Shown: positions 41,780 through 50,060, counted from the stretch's first letter. The stretch is DNA of 55,537 nucleotides from Rhizobiaceae bacterium (GCA_014238155.1 JABABQ010000033.1:1-55537); one strand, 5' to 3'. Notes: generated by a model from the sequence alone, not told the origin. Numbers and translations: made by a program.

Positions 41780-43561
41780 CTAGGCTCCAGCCTGTGGGCG
41801 CATGTCATCGGGGTTGATGCCCGCGACAGCGACAGGTTTCTTCATTGCATCACGGCGGAATGGTTCGCCCAGTTCCTGGTTCAGCAAGATTTCGATGAAC
41901 GTTGTTTCGCCCTTTTTCATCTGAGCATCAACCGCCTTGTCGAGTTCTGCCGTCAATTCTTCCATTGAAGAGACCTGAACACCGTTTACGCCACAGGCCC
42001 GGGCAATGGCTGCATATTCTACATCCAGATCCAGCTCGGTGCCGACAAAATTGTCTTCATACCAAAGCGTGGTGTTACGCTTCTCAGCGCCCCACTGATA
42101 ATTGCGGAAAATAACCATGGTCACGGGTGGCCAGTCATCGCGGCCACAGGCGGTCATTTCGTTCATTGAAATACCGAATGCGCCATCACCGGCAAAACCA
42201 ACAACCGGGGTATCCGGGTTACCCATTTTAGCGCCAATGATCGACGGAAAGCCGTATCCACACGGGCCAAACAGGCCGGGTGCCAGATATTTGCGGCCCT
42301 TTTCAAATGTTGGATAGGCGTTGCCAATTGCGCAGTTATTGCCGATGTCGGAGGAGATGATTGCGTCTTTTGGAAGCGCCTGCTGAATAGCCCGCCAGGC
42401 CATGCGAGGCGACATTTTTTCAGGCTCGCGTTTACGGCTGCGCTCGTTCCATGTTGTCCCCGGATCATCGTCTTCGTGATCCATCGAAGACAGGTTCTGC
42501 AACCAAGACGATCTGGTCTGATGGACAAGTGAAGCGCGTTCTTTCAATTCGCTGGCGGAAGCGCTGGGGGATACCAGTTCGATCAACTGTTCCGCGACCT
42601 TCAAAGAATCACCCTGAATGCCGACAGTCACCGGCTTGGTCAGGCCAATCCGGTCGGCATTGATATCAACCTGAATCAGCTTGGCGTCTTTTGGCCAGTA
42701 ATCGATGCCGTATCCCGGCAAGGTGGAAAACGGGTTCAACCGTGTGCCCAGCGCCAGAACAACGTCAGCCTTGGCGATCAATTCCATCGCCGCCTTTGAT
42801 CCGTTGTAGCCAAGAGGGCCGGCGAAAAGTGGATGGCCACCTGGAAACGCGTCATTGTGCTGGTAGTTGCAGCAGACCGGAGCGGATAGTTTTTCAGCCA
42901 GCTTGGCAGACGCATCAATTGCACCACCCAGAACGACACCAGCGCCGTTCAATATCACCGGAAACTCGGCGTTGGACAGAAGTTCAGCTGCTTCGGCAAC
43001 CGCGTTTGCGCCACCTGCCGGCAATTCAAACTCCACGATCTGCGGCAGCTCGATATCGACAACCTGGGTCCAGTAGTCCCGCGGAATGTTGATCTGTGCA
43101 GGTCCACATCCGCGCCACGCCTGAGCGATTACCCGGTTCAGCACTTCAGCGATACGGGTAGGATCCCGCACCTCTTCTTGATAGCAGACCATGTCCTCAA
43201 ACAGCTTCATCTGTTCGATTTCCTGGAAACCGCCCTGCCCAATAGTCTTGTTGGCTGCCTGTGGTGTAACCAGCAGCAATGGTGTGTGGTTCCAATAGGC
43301 AGTTTTAACCGGGGTGACAAAGTTGGTAATGCCGGGGCCGTTCTGCGCCACCATCATCGACATTTTGCCTGTGGACCGGGTAAACCCATCTGCCATCATG
43401 CCCGCATTGCATTCATGGGCGCAGTCCCAAAAACTAATTCCGGCCTGCGGAAACAGGTCCGAAATCGGCATCATTGCCGATCCGATAATTCCAAAAGCAT
43501 TTTCAATGCCATGCATTTGCAGCACTTTTACAAAGGCTTCTTCAGTGGTCATCTTGGTCAT
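41780..43561 (-). CDS. xsc: sulfoacetaldehyde acetyltransferase
   Basis: The 593-residue enzyme is a thiamine diphosphate-dependent member of the acetolactate synthase superfamily. It converts sulfoacetaldehyde plus phosphate into acetyl phosphate and sulfite. Visible features are the N-terminal MTTEEAFVKVLQMHGIENAF, the catalytic Glu region, and the ThDP motif GDGAFGISMNEMTAC that continues to NYQWGAEKRN. The QNGPGITNFVTPVKTAYWNHTP segment is typical of Xsc and not of acetolactate synthases. The length is normal. A TauR-type motif lies at 43673. No pta is present in the window to use the acetyl phosphate. Confidence 0.96.
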   Translation of the reverse strand: MTKMTTEEAFVKVLQMHGIENAFGIIGSAMMPISDLFPQAGISFWDCAHECNAGMMADGFTRSTGKMSMMVAQNGPGITNFVTPVKTAYWNHTPLLLVTPQAANKTIGQGGFQEIEQMKLFEDMVCYQEEVRDPTRIAEVLNRVIAQAWRGCGPAQINIPRDYWTQVVDIELPQIVEFELPAGGANAVAEAAELLSNAEFPVILNGAGVVLGGAIDASAKLAEKLSAPVCCNYQHNDAFPGGHPLFAGPLGYNGSKAAMELIAKADVVLALGTRLNPFSTLPGYGIDYWPKDAKLIQVDINADRIGLTKPVTVGIQGDSLKVAEQLIELVSPSASASELKERASLVHQTRSSWLQNLSSMDHEDDDPGTTWNERSRKREPEKMSPRMAWRAIQQALPKDAIISSDIGNNCAIGNAYPTFEKGRKYLAPGLFGPCGYGFPSIIGAKMGNPDTPVVGFAGDGAFGISMNEMTACGRDDWPPVTMVIFRNYQWGAEKRNTTLWYEDNFVGTELDLDVEYAAIARACGVNGVQVSSMEELTAELDKAVDAQMKKGETTFIEILLNQELGEPFRRDAMKKPVAVAGINPDDMRPQAGA

Positions 43562-43672
43562 GGGGATCTCTCACTTGCTTAAAAACGGGACAACAAGTCT
43601 CAATTTTTGTTCGTACCACAGATAGTACTCGCCTTCAATGGTGGTATCTTAGGGCCAAATGAATTCCTGTGG

Positions 43673-43681
43673 TGGGTCCAA
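43673..43681. promoter_or_regulatory. candidate TauR site upstream of xsc
   Basis: Minus-strand TTGGACCCA, 112 bp before the xsc start, matches the motif upstream of tpa (CTGGACCCA) and tauR (CTGGACCTA). The reported Rhodobacter TauR repeat is CTGGACYTAA, from memory. Confidence 0.45.
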
Positions 43682-43845
43682 GACTGACCAACATTCAATC
43701 ATGGCTTTTTCGGCGACGACCGCCCTACCAAAAGCGAACAATAGCTCGCAGCATTAAGCCCCAATCGCCGGTTCGTGCAAGTCGTGACGGCGACGCCAAT
43801 TTGTGCTTCAACACGGTGAGAACCTGAAAGTGGAACCCGGGGAAC

Positions 43846-44175
43846 ATGAACATAGCTACCACCCATAATCACCGGCTATTTGTACGGTGCACGTTGATTT
43901 TGGTTGTCGCAAGTATGTCCTGGCTGACCACCAATTCAGCAGCACAGGGCCGCCTGTCGACCCGAAATTACACATGTTCCGATGCCAAGGACCTGATTTT
44001 CCAACAAGGTGCGATTGTGTTGAACACCAAAAACAGCTCGGTCTACCGTCGGTTTGTAGCAGACCGAAGTTTCTGCAAACGCGATGAAATGATCAGACGA
44101 TTTAACGTCCCAACCAAGTCGGAGAAATGTCGTTTGCAATTTTGTGTGCCAAACAACAGGATGGACAACAACTGA
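43846..44175 (+). CDS. small secreted cysteine-containing protein
   Basis: The 109-residue protein has a signal peptide (hydrophobic residues 12-34, cleavage near SAAQG) and a mature part of about 75 residues with four cysteines: in NYTCSD, FCKR, KCRL and FCVP. Small proteins with this pattern (RLSTRNYTC, FVADRSFC) recur in Rhizobiales genomes without a known function. Two disulfides are likely in the periplasm. It lies on the opposite strand, between tauR and xsc, and interrupts what would be a tpa-tauR-xsc operon. A link to taurine metabolism is not implied. Confidence 0.75.
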   Translation: MNIATTHNHRLFVRCTLILVVASMSWLTTNSAAQGRLSTRNYTCSDAKDLIFQQGAIVLNTKNSSVYRRFVADRSFCKRDEMIRRFNVPTKSEKCRLQFCVPNNRMDNN

Positions 44176-44187
44176 TAAAAGGTAGTG

Positions 44188-45672
44188 TCAGGAATGGCGT
44201 CGGGCGAGAGCCGCGAGTTGTTCAAGGCCTGCATCTATTCGCCCGTGTTCGATGGACGAAAATCCCAGACGAAAACAACGGCGGTCTTCATCGCCATTGA
44301 AATAAACGCTGCCTGGTTCAATCAATATGCCCCGCTCCAGAGCGACCTCGGCCAGCCTGTCTGTATCAACACCACACTCCTCCGACAGCCTCACCCAGTA
44401 GGATGATCCGCCTGCACCCTGAATAATATCTGCGTCTGAAAAATGCTGCTCAAGCGCCGCTCCCATGGCTGCCCATCTCTCCCGATAGGCGCGGTGAAGT
44501 CGGCGCACGTAAACGTCGTAATAGCCCAACGATAAAAAGAATGCCGTGCTGCGTTGGTTGTTGGTTGGTGGATGACGAACCATCAGGCGCCGTAAGGCCC
44601 GCATCTCCCGGATCAATTCCTTGGAGGCAACCATGAAGCCAAGCCGCAGACCTGGAAACAGGGTTTTTGAAAACGAACCAACATAGATTACCCGGCCATC
44701 CTGATCGATGCTTTTTAGCGCCGGCAACGGTTTGCCAACATAGTTTGATTCAAGCTCGTAATCATCTTCAATGATGATCAGGTCCTGTTCTGATGCCTTT
44801 TTCAGCAATGCGCGACGACGGCCATTGGGCATCGTCACCGTGGTCGGCAGTTGATGACTTGGTGTTGTGTAAACCAGGTCTGCCCCATCAAGTCGCTGAT
44901 CGACCGGCAGACCGTCCTGATCGACCGGAACCGGAATGATCTGTGATTTTCTAAGGGCAAAGATGTTTCGGGCATCCGGATAACCGGGTTCTTCCATAAC
45001 AATGCGCGAATCCGGCCCGGCCAGCAGACTGGCCAGGGTGTAGAGCGCTTGCTGTGCACCCAGCGTGACCAGGATCTGATCTTCACCCACCAAAATACCA
45101 CGGCGTGGCAAAATGCGCGTGCGAATCTGTTCGACCAGCATCGGGTCGTCATGGTCCAGCGTGTCTTCGCTCCATTCATCCAGCCATTTCTTGCCCATCG
45201 CTTTATAAACACAGTCGCGCCAGTCGGTGATTGGAAACAGCGATTGATCAGGCTGACCATAAATGAACGGATAAGGCAGGCTTTGCCAGCCGCGCGGTTT
45301 GTGAATATTGCGCTGATCGCCCGGCATTTTGAGGATCTTTGATTGCCAGTCAATCGGACTGGAATCGGCTGACAGCACCGGATTTGAAGTTGGCTGCGAA
45401 GAATTATACATGCCCATTTCAAGGACGGTTTCATTGACGAAATATCCCGAACGTTCCGAGGTTCGCAAATAGCCGTCGTCGGTCAACCCCTGATAGACCA
45501 GCACGGATGTATTGCGGGAAATCCCCAGCTGCTGGGAAAGATGCCGGGTGGAAGGCAGTTTTTCTCCCGGGCGCAGGTGACCCGCCAGAATCGCCGATAC
45601 CAACACCTCGCGAAGCTGCGCCTGCAAGCTCTTGTTGGCGTTGCGATCCAGAGCAATCAGAAAGTCTCTCAT
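44188..45672 (-). CDS. tauR: MocR-type (GntR-aminotransferase) regulator of taurine genes
   Basis: The 494-residue regulator has an N-terminal GntR winged helix (about 10-80, core LPSTRHLSQQLGISRNT) joined to a fold-type I aminotransferase domain (about 120-490). The PLP lysine is in YVGSFSKTLFPGLRLGF. MocR proteins bind PLP and use it to sense amino compounds. TauR activates tpa and xsc in Rhodobacter capsulatus. Gene order tpa-tauR-xsc is conserved here except for the small gene inserted between tauR and xsc. Two candidate sites, CTGGACCTA and CTGGTGGTTAA, lie just before its start, so it may autoregulate. Confidence 0.92.
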   Translation of the reverse strand: MRDFLIALDRNANKSLQAQLREVLVSAILAGHLRPGEKLPSTRHLSQQLGISRNTSVLVYQGLTDDGYLRTSERSGYFVNETVLEMGMYNSSQPTSNPVLSADSSPIDWQSKILKMPGDQRNIHKPRGWQSLPYPFIYGQPDQSLFPITDWRDCVYKAMGKKWLDEWSEDTLDHDDPMLVEQIRTRILPRRGILVGEDQILVTLGAQQALYTLASLLAGPDSRIVMEEPGYPDARNIFALRKSQIIPVPVDQDGLPVDQRLDGADLVYTTPSHQLPTTVTMPNGRRRALLKKASEQDLIIIEDDYELESNYVGKPLPALKSIDQDGRVIYVGSFSKTLFPGLRLGFMVASKELIREMRALRRLMVRHPPTNNQRSTAFFLSLGYYDVYVRRLHRAYRERWAAMGAALEQHFSDADIIQGAGGSSYWVRLSEECGVDTDRLAEVALERGILIEPGSVYFNGDEDRRCFRLGFSSIEHGRIDAGLEQLAALARRHS

Positions 45673-45696
45673 ATGGCTCCAGATTTAACCACCAGC

Positions 45697-45705
45697 TAGG
45701 TCCAG
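45697..45705. promoter_or_regulatory. candidate TauR site upstream of tauR
   Basis: Minus-strand CTGGACCTA is followed ten bases later by CTGGTGGTTAA, giving an imperfect direct repeat 25 bp before the tauR ATG. It is the closest match in the window to the CTGGACYTAA form reported for TauR. Confidence 0.45.
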
Positions 45706-45774
45706 TGGTTTTGGGTCAGCCAAACGTTGATGTCAAGAGATGCCGGGTGCTGTTCGGGTACTGCAGACAAATAT

Positions 45775-45801
45775 CCAGTCCGACACCTGGTGCCGGACTG
45801 G
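45775..45801 (-). terminator. stem-loop after tpa
   Basis: CCAGTCCG and CGGACTGG form a perfect 8-bp stem around 11 bases that can pair further (CACC/GGTG). On the minus strand ATATTTG follows, a weak T-run. It lies 34 bp after the tpa stop and before tauR, so it may lower tauR expression relative to tpa. Confidence 0.6.
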
Positions 45802-45834
45802 CATTATTTTCGGTTCCCAAAGGCGACCTGTTGC

Positions 45835-47223
45835 TTATGCAGCGAGTACCCGGTTGATGGCCCCGTCAATCGACTCAACAACTTCGTCAAGGTCGGATTT
45901 GGTACATATCAGTGCCGGGCTGAGGCACAGGGTGTTGTTGAAACCAGCCAGCGAACGGTTGGTAACACCGATCACCACTCCGTCCTGCTTGAAACATTCG
46001 CCAACAATCGCCTGGGCAATGCCTTCAGGTACCGGTTCACGGGTTTCGCGATCGCTGACCAGTTCAGCACCGACAAACAGCCCCTTGCCGCGCACATCAC
46101 CGATTATGTCATGCTTGGACATCAGGCCGTTTAATTTTTCAACCAGATAATCGCCCATCACAGTGGTGTTTTGAAGCAGGTTTTCATCTTCCAGAATACG
46201 CATGTTCTCCAGCGCCGCCGCCGGACCTGCCGTGCAACCACCAAAGGTCGAAATATCGCGGAAATAGCTCATCGGATCATCCGGATCAGCCTTGAACATC
46301 TGGAACACTTCTTCGGTCGTCACAGTGCAGGAAATAGCCGCATAACCGGATGCCACGCCCTTCGCCATAGTGACCATATCCGGCTTGATGCCGTAATGCT
46401 GATAGCCAAACCACGCGCCGGTACGGCCCATGCCGCAAACCACTTCGTCGATGATCAGCAGAATATCGTATTTGTCGCAGATTTCCTGAACCCGTGGCCA
46501 GTAGCCCTCAGGTGGCGTGATGACACCGCCACCAGCGGTGACCGGCTCAAGGATCAATGCACCAACCGTGTCGGCACCTTCACGCAAAATAACGTCTTCA
46601 ATGGCGTTGGCGGCACGGATGCCGTAATCGTCCACCTCTCCCCACTGGGAGTGGTATTCCATGCAATGAGGCACTTCAACAAAACCCGGAGTGAACGGTC
46701 CGTAATGCCCCTTGCGCTCATCCTGCCCGCCGGAAGAAAGGGCAGTAATCGTTGTGCCATGGTAATCGCGGTTGCGGTAGAGGATCTTGTGTTTCTTGCC
46801 ACCATATTTGTTGTGCGCGATCTGACGGACAATCTTGTAGGTTTTCTCGTTGGCTTCAGAACCGGAATTGGAATAATACACCCGGCTCATGCCTGGCATT
46901 TTTTCAATCAGCTTTTCTGCAAACAGCGCTCCGGGAATCGATCCCATGGACCCTGCAAAAAAATTCATTTTTACCAGCTGATCGCGCACCGCATCGGCAA
47001 TCGACACACGGCCATAGCCAACATTAACTGTCCACACACCACCGGATACGGCATCAAGATGCTCGCGGCCCGCCTGGTTCCAGACCCGCATCCCCTTGCC
47101 TTCGACAATGATCTGCGGATCGCTAGTGTCAAACTTCTTGTGTTGTGTCAGATGATGCCAAACGTGAGCTTTGTCAGCTTCCACCACGTGGCTGATATCG
47201 TTGTCGCCTACATGCACATTCAT
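45835..47223 (-). CDS. tpa: taurine--pyruvate aminotransferase
   Basis: The 462-residue class III aminotransferase moves the amino group of taurine to pyruvate, giving sulfoacetaldehyde and alanine. The N-terminal block WHHLTQHKKFDTSDPQIIVE, the SGSEANEKTYKIVRQ phosphate-binding region, the DEVVCGMGRTG Asp for the PLP ring, and the lysine in MVTMAKGVASGYA are visible. Length and the NVGYGR and NFFAGSMG segments fit Tpa rather than omega-amino acid transaminases. It is the first taurine gene; a CTGGACCCA motif lies about 105 bp upstream. Confidence 0.95.
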   Translation of the reverse strand: MNVHVGDNDISHVVEADKAHVWHHLTQHKKFDTSDPQIIVEGKGMRVWNQAGREHLDAVSGGVWTVNVGYGRVSIADAVRDQLVKMNFFAGSMGSIPGALFAEKLIEKMPGMSRVYYSNSGSEANEKTYKIVRQIAHNKYGGKKHKILYRNRDYHGTTITALSSGGQDERKGHYGPFTPGFVEVPHCMEYHSQWGEVDDYGIRAANAIEDVILREGADTVGALILEPVTAGGGVITPPEGYWPRVQEICDKYDILLIIDEVVCGMGRTGAWFGYQHYGIKPDMVTMAKGVASGYAAISCTVTTEEVFQMFKADPDDPMSYFRDISTFGGCTAGPAAALENMRILEDENLLQNTTVMGDYLVEKLNGLMSKHDIIGDVRGKGLFVGAELVSDRETREPVPEGIAQAIVGECFKQDGVVIGVTNRSLAGFNNTLCLSPALICTKSDLDEVVESIDGAINRVLAA

Positions 47224-47327
47224 AGCTCTTCTCCATAATGAAGCGCACCAAAATCAGTGTGGCAACATTTCATCACAGACGCGTAAGATTTAACAGGGAC
47301 GCAGGGGGGCCAGTGGGAGAATTTGGA

Positions 47328-47336
47328 TGGGTCCAG
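47328..47336. promoter_or_regulatory. candidate TauR site upstream of tpa
   Basis: Minus-strand CTGGACCCA followed 23 bp later by CTGGCCCCC forms a weak direct repeat. The distance to the tpa start leaves room for a promoter downstream, as expected for an activator site. Confidence 0.45.
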
Positions 47337-47459
47337 CAATATTGCAGCCGGAATTCCATACTAAAGAGACGCCGGTGTGGGCGCCTCGCTTCCAGTAACG
47401 TGACTCTCACCAAAGTTCGCAGCTAGGTAACTTTGCTATCGCAGAAGATGCCCTGCAAG

Positions 47460-48119
47460 GATCAAGACCGCATATGAGGAACATCGCTCTTATTTCTTTT
47501 GGGTAATTTTGCAGCGATTGTTGTTGAGGGTTGTGCCACTGGTCTTCATTTCCGCTTTCGTCCCATCGGGGTCGTAGATAAACTTTGGGTTGTCCTTGTG
47601 GCAATTTTTATTGTCACCTCCGAAGATTTCAATTCTCAGCCAGATTTCGTCGCCTTCCCGCAGTACTCTATGCGTACTGTTTTTGGTCCAGCTTTCGATC
47701 TTTGCGAAATCCACGGTGGTTGATTGTCCTTGATTCAGACAGTAGTTACTGCCGATCATGGGCGTTTCTTTTTTGGCATCCCAATCGATATTTTGTTTTT
47801 TTCCATTACTGTCGTTCCAGTAGACCGCCACGCAGGCTTTGTAGTTGCCTTTGTTGAAGTATTTCATTTTGGCCGTATGATAACGCTCGATGGCGTGGGT
47901 TGTTGTGACCACTGAAGAAATAATCAGCGCCAGTGCGCAGGTGATATATTTGATAGAATTCATGTCATTCCGTCCTTTGACGATGAATAGAGATATCGTG
48001 GAGGTTCAAGGCAATTGAAACTCCTTAACCGACATTTCCCAAGTAGCCATGAGTATGGATCTATTTGTAAGTCAGTATTGGCAGCAAGGGAAGAAGTTTT
48101 TCTTCGCAGCCATCCTTCA
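47460..48119. repeat. tandem segmental duplication, copy A
   Basis: This 660-bp unit, covering the end of one 157-residue protein gene, the whole gene and 156 bp of its leader, is repeated 849 bp downstream at 48309-48968. The leader agrees at all but about four positions, while the coding cores differ far more. Confidence 0.85.
47490..47963 (-). CDS. secreted protein of unknown family, copy A
   Basis: The 157-residue protein has a signal peptide (hydrophobic residues 8-21, cleavage near THA) and a mature domain of about 133 residues that is probably beta-rich. Four cysteines (in KACVAV, NYCLN, KNCHKD and NNRCKI) are matched in copy B. The segments YWNDSN, GDEIWL and TSGTTLNNNRC are shared with copy B. 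I do not recognise the family. It begins with ATG, with AAGGA about ten bases upstream. Secretion and duplication suggest an interaction with other cells or the environment, but nothing shows a toxin or adhesin motif. Confidence 0.8.
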   Translation of the reverse strand: MNSIKYITCALALIISSVVTTTHAIERYHTAKMKYFNKGNYKACVAVYWNDSNGKKQNIDWDAKKETPMIGSNYCLNQGQSTTVDFAKIESWTKNSTHRVLREGDEIWLRIEIFGGDNKNCHKDNPKFIYDPDGTKAEMKTSGTTLNNNRCKITQKK

Positions 48120-48177
48120 TTTCCAATTCGATGAATTGGTCATGTTCGCAACGTTGCTTCTCCGTAAATTCCGACAT
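48061..48177 (-). CDS. 38-residue small ORF upstream of secreted protein copy A
   Basis: The ORF begins at ATG 48177, preceded by AGGAGAGG about nine bases upstream, a strong Shine-Dalgarno sequence. The product begins MSEFTEKQRCEHDQFIELEM and ends LLPLLPILTYK; it is charged at the start and hydrophobic at the end. It precedes copy A by 97 bp on the same strand and could be a leader peptide, a small regulator or the start of the operon. Its last third lies inside the duplicated unit. The matching frame near copy B keeps the tail but has lost the N-terminal part. Confidence 0.5.
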   Translation of the reverse strand: MSEFTEKQRCEHDQFIELEMKDGCEEKLLPLLPILTYK

Positions 48178-48308
48178 CCAGACGCACCTCTCCTGTCATT
48201 TTCGGAGTATCGTCAATCCTCCCGGCCCAGGCCTGTCAAGCCTGCCCTCGGCCGCAAAGGCCCTGGTAAGCTTGAACTCTGCAAACAATGGATAACCAGC
48301 ATGTTAAA

Positions 48309-48968
48309 GAGCAAGACTGCATATGAGCAACATCGTTCCTATTTTTTGTGGGTAATTTCGCAACGATTGTTGTTGAGGGTTGTGCCACTGGTCTTCATTT
48401 CCGCCGTGGTCCCATAGGGATCATACAGAAACTTTGGGCTGTCCTTGTGGCAGTTCCTTTTTTCGCCTTCCTTTATGTTAAGGAGCAGCCAAATTTCGTC
48501 GCCCACTTTCAGAGCTCTTTGAGTGGTTTGGGTCTCCTCAGCAACCTTTGCGAAATCCACGATTGTCGATTGGCCATTATCCAGACAGGAGTCTTTGCCC
48601 GGCAGGAGGGGTAAATTTTTTTCTGCATCCCATCTGATTTTTTGTTTTTTATCGTTGCTGTCGTTCCAATATGCGTTCACGCAGGCTGTGTAGCCCCCTT
48701 TGTTGGTGTATTTTATTTTTGCCGTGTTGAAGTATTCGGTGGCGTGGGTTGTTGTGACCACTGACGCAATAATCAGCGCCAGTGCGCAGGTGATATATTT
48801 GATAGTACTCAAGTCATTCCGTCCTTTGACGATGAATAGAGATATCGTGGAGGTTCAAGACAATTGAAACTCCTAAACCGACATTTCCCAAGTAGCCATG
48901 AGTATGAAGCTATTTGTAAGTCAGTATTGGCAGCAAGGGAAGAAGTTTTTCTTCGCAGCCATCCTTCA
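48309..48968. repeat. tandem segmental duplication, copy B
   Basis: The second copy of the 660-bp unit, in the same orientation. Beyond 48968 the sequence no longer matches copy A, which marks the junction of the duplication. Confidence 0.85.
48339..48812 (-). CDS. secreted protein of unknown family, copy B
   Basis: The 157-residue paralogue of copy A has the same signal peptide and the same four cysteines, with about 60 percent identical residues by eye. The middle (about 60-120) is the most divergent. Its start codon is TTG where copy A has ATG, so its expression may be lower. The nucleotide leader remains nearly identical to that of copy A. As with copy A, no family is recognised. Confidence 0.78.
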   Translation of the reverse strand: MSTIKYITCALALIIASVVTTTHATEYFNTAKIKYTNKGGYTACVNAYWNDSNDKKQKIRWDAEKNLPLLPGKDSCLDNGQSTIVDFAKVAEETQTTQRALKVGDEIWLLLNIKEGEKRNCHKDSPKFLYDPYGTTAEMKTSGTTLNNNRCEITHKK

Positions 48969-49059
48969 GCGCTGTGAACATAACCCGGGCGCAGTCTGTA
49001 TTTCGACCGCCTCGTCAACAATCCAGCGCATGGCAGGATCGTGTCCCAGATGGTCGACG

Positions 49060-49343
49060 TCATTTACGACTTCTTAGCCGCCAAGGCGCCACCAAGGCAG
49101 CCAAATAGCGATTGGCAGTAGCGATGTTCGGGAAATCATCCCCGGCAATTTCGGTCAGGCCAAGAGCATCATCAAGCTCGTAGTAGGCAATAAATCCACC
49201 GTCGGAAGTAGTCCTGAAACCGTGAGTTCCAATTTCAAACGGCGGTCGAAATCAACTCGCACTGGAGAGTTTGTGCGCTCACCCGCCGGGTGACTGGCGA
49301 CAGGATCACTATCATGCGCATATGCCATTGATTGCCAAAGCAC
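49060..49343 (-). pseudogene. remnant of an IS1380-family transposase N-terminus
   Basis: Two adjoining frames reproduce the N-terminal region of IS1380 transposases. One gives SPVRVDFDRRLKLEL (down to about 49215). After a frameshift, the next gives TTSDGGFIAYYELDDALGLT and stops at 49060. Only about 90 of some 450 residues remain. The family call is from memory of conserved N-terminal motifs. The remnant lies next to the tandem duplication and may have been involved in it. Confidence 0.55.
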
Positions 49344-49407
49344 AAACCACCAGGAATATCATCAAATCAATGTTTTATCTGGGAAAAGATTTGATGTTCT
49401 GGCCAGC

Positions 49408-49884
49408 CTAGCGGGTGACTTTAACGGTACCACCGCTGCGTCTGACCAGCGAGAACAATTTCCTCGCATTATCGGGATGCAGTCTTACACACCCATGAGA
49501 AGCGCGCCGCCCCAGGCGGGAAATCGAACTGGTTCCGTGCACAGCGAACCCGCGATAATAGAACATCGCATAAGGCATTGGTGCGTTGTCATATTTTCTC
49601 GAAAAATAGCGCTTGTGCATACGATGTATGCGCCACGTACCTGTTGGTGTGCCATAGCCTGATCTTCCGGTCGAAACTTTCCAGGTATAGAGCAGTCGTC
49701 CACCGCGATAGACCTTCATACGCTGTGACGACAGGTCCACCCGTGCCACGACCCGTCCATTGGAATATTCATTTGCACTGCCATTTTTTACTTTGACAGT
49801 GCCAGACGTCGAAATTTTGGCGGCCATTGCTGGTGCCATTACCAGGCCCAGAATGGACAAAGTTATCAAAATCAGTTTTTTCAT
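49408..49884 (-). CDS. L,D-transpeptidase (YkuD domain)
   Basis: The 158-residue exported protein has a signal peptide (residues 1-22, MAPAMA end). Residues 40-155 are a YkuD catalytic domain, with RVDLSSQRMKVYRGG at its start and the active-site motif in HGTSSISRLGRRASHGCVRL, where His, Ser and the nucleophilic Cys are in place. It would form 3-3 crosslinks in peptidoglycan or attach proteins to it. The ATG at 49884 is preceded by GGGGAGG. A longer frame adds five residues but lacks support. Monocistronic. Confidence 0.93.
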   Translation of the reverse strand: MKKLILITLSILGLVMAPAMAAKISTSGTVKVKNGSANEYSNGRVVARVDLSSQRMKVYRGGRLLYTWKVSTGRSGYGTPTGTWRIHRMHKRYFSRKYDNAPMPYAMFYYRGFAVHGTSSISRLGRRASHGCVRLHPDNARKLFSLVRRSGGTVKVTR

Positions 49885-50060
49885 CGGGTGCCTCCCCACA
49901 TTTTACACGTTATAAAAGTGAGCACTCCCGTGTCGATTTTAGACAATCAACCACCCACTTCATCTTCCATTATTCATGGATGCGATGAGCAAAAAGTGAA
50001 CAAAACCAGAAACACGCAGTATAGGTAAGTTTTGCGTGAACAATAGTTTAACGCACCCTC

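Noticed and set aside
46171-47238. 355-residue plus-strand open frame
   Set aside because: It is antisense to tpa, which is certain from its motifs and context.
48984-49121. 45-codon plus-strand frame (ends in APPRQPNSDWQ)
   Set aside because: It has no start codon or recognised family and overlaps the transposase remnant on the other strand. It may be the tail of a lost gene but cannot be supported.
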